DNA from: an uncultured Lactobacillus sp.
Lineage (GTDB): Bacteria > Bacillota > Bacilli > Lactobacillales > Lactobacillaceae
NCBI GenBank assembly: GCA_905204935.1
Contig: CAJLBJ010000028.1
Coordinates: 1-20,688 of the forward strand
Direction of reading: 5' to 3'
DNA length: 20,688 bases
The notes beneath the pieces were generated by a model that was given only the letters and a program-made list of their open reading frames with translations, searched no databases and was not told where the DNA came from. Of this stretch, positions 1-6,861 are shown in pieces. How positions within the stretch are numbered: the stretch's first letter is position 1; every line of letters starts with the position of its first letter. A program made the translations under genes and the position numbers.

Positions 1-47
1 CTCCCACTTCAAGCGTTAAGAACCGTTAGGTTTAGCTAAGTGGTGAG
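1..47. other. Highly structured sequence at the window edge
   Basis: An almost continuous nested hairpin: bases 1-3 pair with 45-47 (CTC/GAG), 4-9 with 38-43 (CCACTT/AAGTGG), 12-14 with 35-37 (AGC/GCT) and 21-24 with 29-32 (AACC/GGTT) around a GTTA loop. It abuts the 3' end of the marR-like gene, and the sequence just after it (GTAGTTCAC) contains that gene's stop codon on the minus strand. It could be the terminator of the minus-strand operon, with its T-tract outside the window. It could also be the right end / RNA scaffold of an IS200/IS605-type element lying to the left. Neither can be decided here; the pairing itself is plainly visible. Confidence 0.4.
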
Positions 48-51
48 TAGT

Positions 52-483
52 TCACGAATGCAATATTATTTGTGCATAGCTTTGAGTTGCTTTCATCAAT
101 AACTTTGCAAATTGTTCTTGTTCTTCTTTGCTTAGTCCTGCTACTGACTTTTGACTGACGCTATTCGTAATTTCATCGATTTTAGGCATTATTTCCAAAG
201 CTTTTTGTGTTGGATAAAGTTCAGATTGCCTACGATCTTCATTAGAAATTCGCTTTTCAATCCAACCTTCTTTGACTAACTTATTAATTTGTTTAGTCAC
301 TATACTTTGTTCACGCATAATAGCCGTAATAAAGTAAGCCTGATTAATCCCTGGATGTTGTACTAGCAACGGTAAATAAAAGAAATTCGTTTCATTTAAT
401 CCTAAAGGTTCTAACTCTTGCTTTAAATCATGACGTAATTGTCGATTAAATATCGCCGTATAGCGTTCGATATCTGCAATCAT
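52..483 (-). CDS. MarR family transcriptional regulator
   Basis: A 143-residue protein of normal MarR length. The central part, roughly residues 25-100, is a winged helix with the typical 'REQSIVTKQINKLVKEGWIEKRISNEDRRQSELYPT' region (shown: recognition helix SIVTKQINKLVKEGWI, wing with the conserved DRR), flanked by N- and C-terminal dimerisation helices. Its ATG directly follows the TAG stop of the upstream exporter gene with no gap, so the two are translationally coupled. MarR proteins repress efflux genes and lose DNA binding when a phenolic or toxic ligand binds. The palindrome in the exporter promoter is its likely operator. The last few codons run into the folded edge sequence, so the C-terminus may have been altered there. 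Ligand unknown. Confidence 0.88.
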   Translation of the reverse strand: MIADIERYTAIFNRQLRHDLKQELEPLGLNETNFFYLPLLVQHPGINQAYFITAIMREQSIVTKQINKLVKEGWIEKRISNEDRRQSELYPTQKALEIMPKIDEITNSVSQKSVAGLSKEEQEQFAKLLMKATQSYAQIILHS

Positions 484-1848
484 CTAACTTTCCTTTCTTT
501 TGCTCATGTAAGCTAAGAAAATACATAGATAAGCTACAATCAAAATTACTGTAAAACTAAATGCCAAGCGTGTACCGCTGACTAAGTTTCCTGGTAAATC
601 TGATAAAACGACCATCAATGTAACAGAAACTGCCCCAGAAATTTGGCGCAAAGCATTGTTTAACGCTGTGGCATGACTGATATCTGTGTGAGGTACATCT
701 AAGAACGCTTCGGAAACTGCTGGTGAAAAACAAAAAGCATTTCCTGCTAAACGCACTGCATAAGCAACAGTCAAGACCCATACCGGTGTTTCATTAGTCA
801 CAAATACCAACGGAACACTAGCTATAATCATCAAGAAAAACCCAATTGGAATCAAAAACTTAGGACCTTTTGCATCGTAAATCTTACCTACAAAAGGTGC
901 TAAAACAGCATTGACAATTGCCCCTGGCAACAAGATCATCCCAGATTCCATACTACTTACGTGACTAACTCCTTCAGCAAAGATCGGAATCATTTGTTCT
1001 GTTCCCAACAAGACCATAAATGCACAAATCCCTACTAACGTCATCATTCTAAACGAACGATACTTAACGATTTGGACTTTGAGCATTGGATGCTTCAATT
1101 TTAATTGTCGTTTGACAAAGATTACGACTAATATTATTCCGACAACAAACATTATCAAGCCGTTTATGATGTTTTCAATCATTACCGTCAAACTTGCTAA
1201 CGCCAAGCCACTACCAGCTAACGATAACAATACAGAAACAAAGTCAATTTTAATATCTTTAGGCTCTGAGAAATTTGGAAAAATAAAATATCCAAGTACA
1301 AAAATTGCAATCATAATTGGTACAAAGATAATAAATAACCATTGCCAAGGTAAATATTCTAAAATCGCACCTGACAACGTAGGTCCAATCGCTGGGCCTG
1401 TCGCAATGATTAATGCTGACATTCCTAGAATCGAACCGCGTTTTTCTGGTGGGTAAATCGAAATCATCGTCGTCATTTGAAACGACATCAAAATCCCACC
1501 GGCACATGCTTGAACTAGACGTGCTAACAACAACGTATTAAAGTTAGTTGCTATGCAGCCTAAAAATGTCCCAACAATAAATGTCCCAATCGTCCCTAAA
1601 AAGACCGTGCGATTTTTAAATTTTTCATACATATTAGACGACAATGGGGTGACGATCCCAATGATTAAAGTATAACCGGTCGTCAGCCATTGTGCTGCGG
1701 TTAATTTTACATTCATTTCATTTTGAATTACTGGTAGAGCCGTTACCATCATCGTTTGGCTGGTTAAACTAACAAAAGTCGATGCTAAAAGCAAAACTGT
1801 CACAAGCAAACGAATCTTTGGATTAATTGTTTTTGAAATATTTGCCAA
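484..1848 (-). CDS. MFS multidrug exporter, DHA2 family (LmrB/EmrB-like)
   Basis: A polytopic membrane protein of 454 residues, the size of the DHA2 (14-helix) drug:H+ antiporter group. Visible family features are 'LTAAQWLTTGYTL' after helix 1, the loop with 'NRTVFLGTIGTF', 'RLVQACAGGILM', and the antiporter motif C 'GPAIGPTLSGAI'. It exports lipophilic drugs or toxic acids from the cytoplasm. The open frame reaches an ATG at 1881, but an AGGAGG box (1857-1862) lies inside that extension, eight bases before a TTG at 1846-1848; I take the TTG as the real start (MANISKTINP...). It is first in an operon with the MarR gene, under a promoter with a palindromic operator. Substrate cannot be told. 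Confidence 0.88.
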   Translation of the reverse strand: MANISKTINPKIRLLVTVLLLASTFVSLTSQTMMVTALPVIQNEMNVKLTAAQWLTTGYTLIIGIVTPLSSNMYEKFKNRTVFLGTIGTFIVGTFLGCIATNFNTLLLARLVQACAGGILMSFQMTTMISIYPPEKRGSILGMSALIIATGPAIGPTLSGAILEYLPWQWLFIIFVPIMIAIFVLGYFIFPNFSEPKDIKIDFVSVLLSLAGSGLALASLTVMIENIINGLIMFVVGIILVVIFVKRQLKLKHPMLKVQIVKYRSFRMMTLVGICAFMVLLGTEQMIPIFAEGVSHVSSMESGMILLPGAIVNAVLAPFVGKIYDAKGPKFLIPIGFFLMIIASVPLVFVTNETPVWVLTVAYAVRLAGNAFCFSPAVSEAFLDVPHTDISHATALNNALRQISGAVSVTLMVVLSDLPGNLVSGTRLAFSFTVILIVAYLCIFLAYMSKRKES

Positions 1849-1884
1849 ATTCTCTTCCTCCTCAATAAAATAATATACCAATCA

Positions 1885-1913
1885 ATATTAAATGCATTTG
1901 CATTTAAAGTCAA
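1885..1913 (-). promoter_or_regulatory. SigA promoter of the exporter-marR operon
   Basis: On the minus strand, -35 TTGACT (1908-1913), a 17-base spacer, and -10 TAATAT (1885-1890). The start codon at 1848 lies about 30 bases downstream of the predicted transcript start. Confidence 0.75.
1888..1907. promoter_or_regulatory. Palindromic operator, probable MarR site
   Basis: Perfect inverted repeat TTAAATGCA / TGCATTTAA with a two-base centre, 20 bp long. It fills the spacer between the -35 and -10 of the exporter operon, so a bound dimer would block RNA polymerase. Length and symmetry fit a MarR dimer; assignment to the MarR encoded in this operon is inference from position. Confidence 0.65.
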
Positions 1914-1923
1914 GTTGATATCA

Positions 1924-1955
1924 AAAAATCCACCCGTGTTTATACACTAGGTGGT
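1924..1955 (-). terminator. Intrinsic terminator of the Nudix-like regulator gene
   Basis: Minus-strand hairpin CCACC-TA-GTG / CAC-G-GGTGG around TATAAA, followed by ATTTTTTG. The gene's own TAG stop codon lies inside the left arm. Confidence 0.65.
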
Positions 1956-2723
1956 TTTATGCAATCTAAATAGTTTTGCTGGGCGTCCAGGACGTTGTTG
2001 ATTAGCCGTGCCAATTTCTTCAAACAAATGCCCGTGTGTTTTTTTGAAATTCGAATTATCGATGGCTTCTAGTTTTGTCATTAAAAAGCTGGCATAGACA
2101 CTGCGCGCTTCTTTTAAGGTAAACTCATTACCTAATATCAACAAAATATTAGGTTGATAATCTAGCTTGTTACGAATTCGCAAACTAGCAACCTTAAAAA
2201 TCCATTCATGATCAAAAGCCAAATGAGTAGGATCAGCGGCTACTTTAGGAGCCCTTTGATAATATTGCTCTTCTGTCAACGATAAGGCTGCTTCAAACGC
2301 TAACTTCCCATTTTGTAGGCAATACCCAGCTTGGTTAAACGAAAAACTAAACCATTTGGCATCACTTGCTCCATACCCTGCTTTTAACGGTGGCATCTCC
2401 GGTAAAAACGTCATGTAAGCCAACGACAAGGTCCGATTTTGGCCCTTGGCACCGGGTGCTCGCTTAGGATGCGTGAAGGTGGCCAGCTGTTCGGTATGCA
2501 CCGCCGATAAATCTAGACCGATTTTTTCTCTTACTAGGCGTAAAGCCGCTTGATCTGCACTTTCTTCGCTTCGTAAATACGTTTCTGGTAAGGCCCAACG
2601 TCCTTGACAAGGTGTATGTGCTCTTTTTAGCAACAACAAATACACTTGATTCGTTGACCGATCAAAGCTCCAAATCAAATTAACAATATTAATAAACGGT
2701 CGTTCAAGTATTACTTGTGTCAT
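1947..2723 (-). CDS. Nudix-like domain / winged-helix protein, probable NrtR-type regulator
   Basis: 258 residues. Residues about 5-140 form a Nudix fold ('LLLLKRAHTPCQGRWALPE', then the Nudix box region 47-70); residues about 165-255 look like the winged-helix tail of NrtR-type regulators, ending in a basic 'QQRPGRPAKLFRL'. The Nudix box is degenerate: where active enzymes have RExxEE this has R62-L-V-R-E-K67, so two of three metal-binding glutamates are gone. This argues against hydrolysis and for ligand sensing, as in NrtR (ADP-ribose/NAD metabolites) and relatives. A good AAGGAG ribosome site precedes the ATG. No NAD genes are adjacent, so the regulated pathway is unknown; a divergent Nudix enzyme is the alternative. 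Confidence 0.72.
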   Translation of the reverse strand: MTQVILERPFINIVNLIWSFDRSTNQVYLLLLKRAHTPCQGRWALPETYLRSEESADQAALRLVREKIGLDLSAVHTEQLATFTHPKRAPGAKGQNRTLSLAYMTFLPEMPPLKAGYGASDAKWFSFSFNQAGYCLQNGKLAFEAALSLTEEQYYQRAPKVAADPTHLAFDHEWIFKVASLRIRNKLDYQPNILLILGNEFTLKEARSVYASFLMTKLEAIDNSNFKKTHGHLFEEIGTANQQRPGRPAKLFRLHKTT

Positions 2724-2752
2724 ACGTGCTCTCCTTACCTAATATTAATTTC

Positions 2753-2758
2753 ATTATA
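2753..2758 (-). promoter_or_regulatory. Promoter -10 of the Nudix-like regulator
   Basis: Minus-strand consensus TATAAT, 30 bases before the start codon; no good -35 is seen at 16-18 bases. Confidence 0.5.
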
Positions 2759-2801
2759 CTGTTTTTTAGATATTTTTCTATACTTTTCCTTGCACAAATC
2801 T

Positions 2802-2809
2802 GTTACACT
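2802..2809 (+). promoter_or_regulatory. Extended -10 promoter of the 113-residue gene
   Basis: TG-T-TACACT is an extended -10 about 33 bases before the ATG at 2842; the -35 region is weak. Confidence 0.45.
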
Positions 2810-2841
2810 AAAGACAAATTAAATACTAAAGAGGTATTACA

Positions 2842-3183
2842 ATGTATAATTTAATTCCAGATGATATGGCGCAAGTCGAACAAAAACTCGCTTGGCTTAA
2901 GGCAAACGGCTTTGAAGAAGCAACTAAAGAAGAAGTTTTGCTAAAAACTACACTCGAAGGCGTTAGTGCAATGTTTGAAGACGCATTGGAAGGCCCATAT
3001 TGGGACATCACTTGGCAAGAAAGTGATCAAGTCTTAAACGTTACTGGTATCATTGGCGAAACACTTGGTCAAATCAAACCGCGTGAAGGCTTTGCTACAT
3101 TTTCCGAAGATTTTGCTGCCAATTCAATTCTTTATTGGCGTAATTTATCTAGCCAAGTCGCAACCATCGTTGGAGGAGATTAA
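2842..3183 (+). CDS. Uncharacterised small protein, 113 residues
   Basis: I do not recognise this family. It is a soluble, acidic protein with no signal peptide, no membrane helix, no cysteine and no metal motif. The N-terminal half looks helical ('MAQVEQKLAWLKANGFEEA'); the middle holds 'EGPYWDITWQ' and the C-terminal half 'ILYWRNLSSQVA'. Support for it being a real gene: an AGAGG ribosome site 8 bases before the ATG, an extended -10 promoter upstream, codon use like its neighbours and a strong terminator directly after the stop. It is monocistronic, divergent from the Nudix-like regulator and convergent with queH, so context gives no function. Confidence 0.72.
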   Translation: MYNLIPDDMAQVEQKLAWLKANGFEEATKEEVLLKTTLEGVSAMFEDALEGPYWDITWQESDQVLNVTGIIGETLGQIKPREGFATFSEDFAANSILYWRNLSSQVATIVGGD

Positions 3184-3224
3184 AAAAGCGTGAAATGGAC
3201 TTTTTGTTCATTTCACGCTTTTTT
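3182..3224. terminator. Bidirectional intrinsic terminator
   Basis: Perfect 10-bp stem GCGTGAAATG / CATTTCACGC with an 11-base loop, flanked by A6 on the left and T6 on the right, so it works for both the 113-residue gene and the convergent queH, whose stop codon overlaps the T-tract. Confidence 0.9.
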
Positions 3225-3999
3225 ATACTTCTTGACCATCAATTTTAAAGAAAATTTCAGGGAACTCTTTAGCAGCATCTTTACCTTGCATGAAGTCTAG
3301 GGCATCATATCTGATTTTGGTGAAATCTACACCTTGATCTTTAGCCGCAAAAATGCAACCACAATAGCATTGCCGATAAATATCGTATTCGTTACACATC
3401 TCAACTGAGCGTGCATAACCGCCATTTTTCTTGAAATCACTTGGTAAATAATGCGCTGTATAAAATTTTTGGACTTCAATCCCGACTTGATTGATAACTT
3501 GCGAATTTTTATGAGGACTGATTGTCAAGGCACTACCAAAATAATCAAAGCCTAATTCAACAGCCTTTTTAGCCACCGCATCTAAGCGATAATCAAAGCA
3601 TGCCGCACAACGTTTGCCCCCCTCAGGTTCTTTTTCAAATCCACGCACTTTTTGAAAGTATTCTTGGGGTTTATATGCAGCTGCCAAAAATTGAACATTA
3701 TTACCTGTTTTTTCATTAAAATCATGAATGAATTTTTGTTGCACGTATTCTCTGCGATAATATTCTTCACGCGGATGAATATTTGAATTAGCAAAATAAA
3801 CGGTAATATCACAATATTTCGTCAAATATTCTAATGTATACGTACTACAAGGGGCACAACAACTATGCAACAAGAGTTTAGGACGTTTAGTTTGTTTTTG
3901 CCAGTCTTGTGTCATCTTTTGCATGACTTTATCGTAGTTGATTTTTTGGTTAGGATTCATCTTAGCCAAAATATCGTTGATATCGATTACGTCACTCAT
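3223..3999 (-). CDS. queH: Epoxyqueuosine reductase QueH
   Basis: 258 residues of the QueH (formerly DUF208) family, which reduces epoxyqueuosine to queuosine in tRNA, the last step of the queuosine pathway, and replaces the unrelated cobalamin enzyme QueG. Diagnostic features: 'LLLHSCCAPCS' with C47, C48, C51; 'KRCAACFDYRL' with C131 and C134; and a C-terminal cysteine cluster at C202, C211, C213, C215. The paired and spaced cysteines fit the Fe-S cluster plus second metal and redox disulfide known in QueH. The start has a GAAAGGA site ten bases upstream. It is a single gene with its own promoter; no other que gene is in the window and no preQ1 riboswitch is evident. Confidence 0.93.
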   Translation of the reverse strand: MSDVIDINDILAKMNPNQKINYDKVMQKMTQDWQKQTKRPKLLLHSCCAPCSTYTLEYLTKYCDITVYFANSNIHPREEYYRREYVQQKFIHDFNEKTGNNVQFLAAAYKPQEYFQKVRGFEKEPEGGKRCAACFDYRLDAVAKKAVELGFDYFGSALTISPHKNSQVINQVGIEVQKFYTAHYLPSDFKKNGGYARSVEMCNEYDIYRQCYCGCIFAAKDQGVDFTKIRYDALDFMQGKDAAKEFPEIFFKIDGQEV

Positions 4000-4032
4000 C
4001 TAATTTATCCTTTCTGTGCTGATTTCTTTATC

Positions 4033-4061
4033 AGTTTACCGCTAAAAATCATTCAAGACAA
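4033..4061 (-). promoter_or_regulatory. Promoter of queH
   Basis: Minus-strand TTGTCT (4056-4061), 17-base spacer, TAAACT (4033-4038), about 34 bases before the start codon. A small CTGAT/ATCAG inverted repeat (4019-4034) overlaps the downstream edge. The -35 overlaps that of the divergent plus-strand promoter. Confidence 0.5.
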
Positions 4062-4083
4062 GTTTTGCTTTCTAGCTTATAAT
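4055..4083 (+). promoter_or_regulatory. Promoter of the small membrane protein gene
   Basis: Perfect -10 TATAAT (4078-4083), 17 bases after the weaker -35 AAGACA (4055-4060); the ATG is 33 bases downstream. Confidence 0.6.
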
Positions 4084-4116
4084 AGATTTAACTTGTAATA
4101 AGAAACGAGGAAAACG

Positions 4117-4347
4117 ATGAAAATAAAAGTTATCTTAATCAGTGGTTGCATTTGGTTTGTAACTTTATGTGTCTTATTTTTTAGTATCAATTATCTTTTA
4201 AACGCAACTCCTAGCACCTTTGCTTTATTTGGCCTATTTTTTATCAATTTTTTGCTAATTAGTGCTTGTATCTCTACAATAACAATCGCCATCCTTTATA
4301 TGTGGCGCAAATTACGTTCACAAAAACCTCCTACTGATAAGCAATAA
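4117..4347 (+). CDS. Small two-helix membrane protein, unknown function
   Basis: 76 residues, not recognised as a named family. Two strongly hydrophobic segments (about residues 4-28 and 36-63) are joined by a short 'NATPSTF' loop and followed by a basic, polar tail 'MWRKLRSQKPPTDKQ', which predicts two membrane helices with both ends in the cytoplasm. A GAGGA ribosome site lies six bases before the ATG and a consensus TATAAT promoter precedes it, so expression is likely. It sits just upstream of the pyroglutamate operon, but that operon has its own promoter and no coupling is visible. Confidence 0.62.
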   Translation: MKIKVILISGCIWFVTLCVLFFSINYLLNATPSTFALFGLFFINFLLISACISTITIAILYMWRKLRSQKPPTDKQ

Positions 4348-4359
4348 CTAAAGCATAAT

Positions 4360-4389
4360 TTGCTAATCTAGGCACATTTCTTATATAAT
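4360..4389 (+). promoter_or_regulatory. Promoter of the DUF969-DUF979-pcp operon
   Basis: TTGCTA (4360-4365), 18-base spacer, consensus TATAAT (4384-4389), 45 bases before the proposed GTG start. Confidence 0.6.
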
Positions 4390-4434
4390 AGGAACATTGT
4401 TAATACTTTTTTAAGAAAGGTGGGGCATTTTTTC

Positions 4435-5133
4435 GTGGATGGAAATGTCTGGAGTTTAATCGGCGTTTTAATCGTAATTATCGGTTTTGCTCTTAAACTT
4501 GACTCAATTTTAATTGTTGTCGCATCATTAATTGTAACTGCTTTAGTTAGTGGAATGGGAATCACAACAATGCTAGAAACATTAGGTAGCAGTTTTGTCG
4601 CTAACCGTGGAATGGCAATCTTTATCATAATCATGCTTGTTACCGGTACGCTTGAACGTAACGGTCTAAAAGAATCTGCTGCGCGCATGATTAAGCATGT
4701 TAAACGTGTTAATAATAGTATGATTATGATTATTTATGGCGTTTTTAGAACCGTCTTTGCTGCATTTAACGTTAGTTTTGGCGGTGTAGCTGGTTTTGTC
4801 CGTCCAATCGTTTATCCAATGATGGAAGGAACCATCGAGTCTAAAAACTTACCTGATAATGAAGAATATTTCGAAGAACTTAAAGGTATGTCTTCTGCCA
4901 TGGAAAACACTGCTTGGTTTTTTGGACAAAACTTATTTATCGGTGGAGCCGGTGCTTTATTAGTCCAATCTACCCTCAAAAGCCTAGGATTTGATGTTAG
5001 CCTCGTTGAATTAATGACAGTCGAAATCCCAGTGGCTTTAGTTGCTTTACTGGTCGCAAGTGCTTATGTGTACTTTAAAGACAAACGCTTGATGAAAAAA
5101 TATTACGGTATTACTAAGGAGGATGACAAATGA
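4435..5133 (+). CDS. DUF969 membrane protein, putative 5-oxoproline transporter subunit
   Basis: About 232 residues with several membrane helices. The N-terminus 'WSLIGVLIVIIGFALKLDSILIVVVA'-type segment (here WSLIGVLIVIIGFALKLDS) and 'MAIFIIIMLVTGTLERNGLKE' are typical of DUF969. This family is nearly always encoded next to DUF979 and pyroglutamyl peptidase or 5-oxoprolinase, and is regarded as half of a two-part 5-oxoproline (pyroglutamate) permease; that role rests on context. The open frame begins at a GTG at 4420, but this overlaps the AAAGGTGGGG ribosome site; the GTG at 4435 is better placed, though its spacing (about 10-12) is long. Its end overlaps the next start by ATGA, so the two subunits are coupled. 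Confidence 0.82.
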   Translation: MDGNVWSLIGVLIVIIGFALKLDSILIVVASLIVTALVSGMGITTMLETLGSSFVANRGMAIFIIIMLVTGTLERNGLKESAARMIKHVKRVNNSMIMIIYGVFRTVFAAFNVSFGGVAGFVRPIVYPMMEGTIESKNLPDNEEYFEELKGMSSAMENTAWFFGQNLFIGGAGALLVQSTLKSLGFDVSLVELMTVEIPVALVALLVASAYVYFKDKRLMKKYYGITKEDDK

Positions 5134-6074
5134 CATTTTTTACTGATCCTCAAATTTTACTAAGCGACAAACTACTAGAACTCGTCTACATAGTTATGGG
5201 ACTAATCGCTTTTTTCTTGGGTGTGCATAACTTCATTGATAAATCTAATCCACATCGCATTGGCACAGGAATTTTTTGGAGTGCATTAGGGATTGTAATT
5301 GGTGCAGGACGCTTTTTGACTCCTTTGACAAACGGTGTCTTGATTATCATCATGACATTACCTGCAATCTTTAAACGTGTTAGCAAAGGCCATACACATA
5401 CAGCTAGTAAAGACTACATGTATCAAATGGCCGACAAGATTGGCAATAAAGTCTTCATTCCCGCGTTGTGCATCGGTGTTGTTGCTATCTTAACAGCTTT
5501 ATTTACCAATCTAGGCGCTTTAGTTGGGGTTGGCTTAGGTGTTATTTTAGCAATGATTATCTTGATGATTTTATCAAAAGACAACAAACCGCATGTCTTT
5601 TTAGAAGATTCATTTGATATGTTAGCAACTGTGGGGCCATTATCAATGTTACCTATGCTTTTAGCATCTTTAGGTGCCGTGTTTACCCAAGCAGGCGTTG
5701 GCAAAATCATTTCTAATGCAGTCAGCAGTATCGTTCCTACCGGCAATGTCAATATCGGTATTATCTTATACGCTTTAGGCATGGTAATCTTTACCATGAT
5801 TATGGGAAATGCATTTGCAGCCATTACGGTGATGACTGTCGGGATTGGTGCGCCATTTGTCTTAAACCAAGGAGCCGATCCTGCTTTAGTTACAATGGTA
5901 GCATTAACTTGTGGTTTTTGTGGTACTTTACTTACTCCAATGGCTGCCAACTTCAACATCGTTCCCGTTGCCATTTTAGAAATGAAAGATAAATACGGTG
6001 TTATTAAAAATCAAGCTCTAATCGCAATTGTGATGTTGATTTTACAAATTTGTTATATGATCTTTTTCAAATAA
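5130..6074 (+). CDS. DUF979 membrane protein, putative 5-oxoproline transporter subunit
   Basis: 314 residues, polytopic, with about eight to ten hydrophobic segments. Features of DUF979 include 'MGLIAFFLGVHNFID' near the N-terminus, 'RIGTGIFWSALGI', and the glycine- and alanine-rich C-terminal 'GNAFAAITVMTVGIGAPF' and 'CGFCGTLLTPMAANFN'. The last resembles substrate-binding hairpins of ion-coupled carriers. AAGGAGG lies eight bases before the ATG, inside the end of the DUF969 gene. The partner DUF969 protein upstream and Pcp downstream imply that the pair moves pyroglutamate or pyroglutamyl peptides across the membrane; direction and substrate are inferred, not shown. Confidence 0.85.
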   Translation: MTFFTDPQILLSDKLLELVYIVMGLIAFFLGVHNFIDKSNPHRIGTGIFWSALGIVIGAGRFLTPLTNGVLIIIMTLPAIFKRVSKGHTHTASKDYMYQMADKIGNKVFIPALCIGVVAILTALFTNLGALVGVGLGVILAMIILMILSKDNKPHVFLEDSFDMLATVGPLSMLPMLLASLGAVFTQAGVGKIISNAVSSIVPTGNVNIGIILYALGMVIFTMIMGNAFAAITVMTVGIGAPFVLNQGADPALVTMVALTCGFCGTLLTPMAANFNIVPVAILEMKDKYGVIKNQALIAIVMLILQICYMIFFK

Positions 6075-6095
6075 TTTTAGAAAGGATGTTTTTTT

Positions 6096-6743
6096 ATGAA
6101 AGTTTTAGTTACTGGTTTTGATCCTTTTGGTGGTGAAAAGGTTAACCCTGCTTTTGAAGCAGTTAAACTTTTGCCAGACACCATTGCTGGTGCTCAAATT
6201 GTCAAAGTCGAAATCCCAACAGTATTTGGCAAAAGTGGTCAAACACTTGAACAAGCCATCGATAAACATCATCCTGGTGTCGTTGTTTGCGTTGGTCAAG
6301 CAGGTGGCAGAGCTAGCGTTTCATTTGAACGGGTAGCCATCAATTTGATTGAAGCACGCATCCCTGATAATGAAGGCAAACAACCACTCGGTTGTCTAAT
6401 CAAAGAAGACGGCGCTAATGCTTACTTCACATCATTGCCATTAAAAGCGATGGTGCAAAAAACACATGAAGCTGGGTTACCCGCATATATTTCCTATACT
6501 GCTGGAACTTTTGTTTGCAACGAATTAATGTATTCTTTACTATACTTAATCGAAAACAAGTATCCAGATATTCGCGGTGGCTTTATCCATGTACCTTTTG
6601 CGCCTGAACAAGTCATCAATAAAGCCGTGGAAACTCCATCAATGCCACTTGAAGCCATTGCTAAATCATTAGAACTAGCCATTCAAGCCGCAGTGGAAAA
6701 TCCAACTGATATCACAGATTTAAAAACAGGGACTACACACTAA
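6096..6743 (+). CDS. pcp: Pyroglutamyl-peptidase I
   Basis: 215 residues, full length for this cytosolic cysteine peptidase (family C15), which removes N-terminal pyroglutamate from peptides. It starts with the signature '[11 protein letters not shown]'. The catalytic triad is visible: E78 in '[12 protein letters not shown]', C141 in '[13 protein letters not shown]' and H165 in 'GGFIHVPF'. An AAGGA site lies nine bases before the ATG, 21 bases after the DUF979 stop. Third gene of the operon: the two membrane subunits would handle pyroglutamate or its peptides, and Pcp releases the free acid. No 5-oxoprolinase gene (pxpABC) is in the window, so the fate of the pyroglutamate here is not clear and export is possible. 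Confidence 0.96.
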   Translation: MKVLVTGFDPFGGEKVNPAFEAVKLLPDTIAGAQIVKVEIPTVFGKSGQTLEQAIDKHHPGVVVCVGQAGGRASVSFERVAINLIEARIPDNEGKQPLGCLIKEDGANAYFTSLPLKAMVQKTHEAGLPAYISYTAGTFVCNELMYSLLYLIENKYPDIRGGFIHVPFAPEQVINKAVETPSMPLEAIAKSLELAIQAAVENPTDITDLKTGTTH

Positions 6744-6825
6744 AAAAATTAGCCAACAACACAAAATGTGCTTTTAGGTGGGATAATCTCCACTATTAGT
6801 CCATGTGTCGGTTGGCTATTTTTTT
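6742..6825. terminator. Large structured terminator after pcp
   Basis: Outer stem TAGCCAAC (6750-6757) / GTTGGCTA (6811-6818) flanked by A7 and T7. The 53-base loop holds two inner hairpins, CACA/TGTG (6760-6770) and GTGG/CCAC (6778-6793), giving a three-way-junction shape unusual for a terminator. Confidence 0.7.
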
Positions 6826-6861
6826 ACGATCTTTTTTAATTTTATTATGTATTAATTAACC

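Noticed and set aside
1079..1456. 125-codon plus-strand frame inside the MFS exporter gene
   Set aside because: Antisense shadow of a long hydrophobic gene; no ribosome site or promoter and odd composition.
3865..4098. 77-codon plus-strand frame overlapping the start of queH
   Set aside because: It crosses the queH start and both divergent promoters and has no ribosome site.
4000..4116. preQ1 riboswitch before queH
   Set aside because: The gap is short, filled by two overlapping promoters, and shows no pseudoknot-like preQ1 pattern.
4368..4688. 106-codon minus-strand frame over the DUF969 start
   Set aside because: Covers a promoter and the opposite strand of a well-supported gene.
5423..5974. 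183-codon open frame on the minus strand inside the DUF979 gene
   Set aside because: It mirrors a membrane-protein gene, is low in family-like features and has no ribosome site; the plus-strand gene is clearly real.
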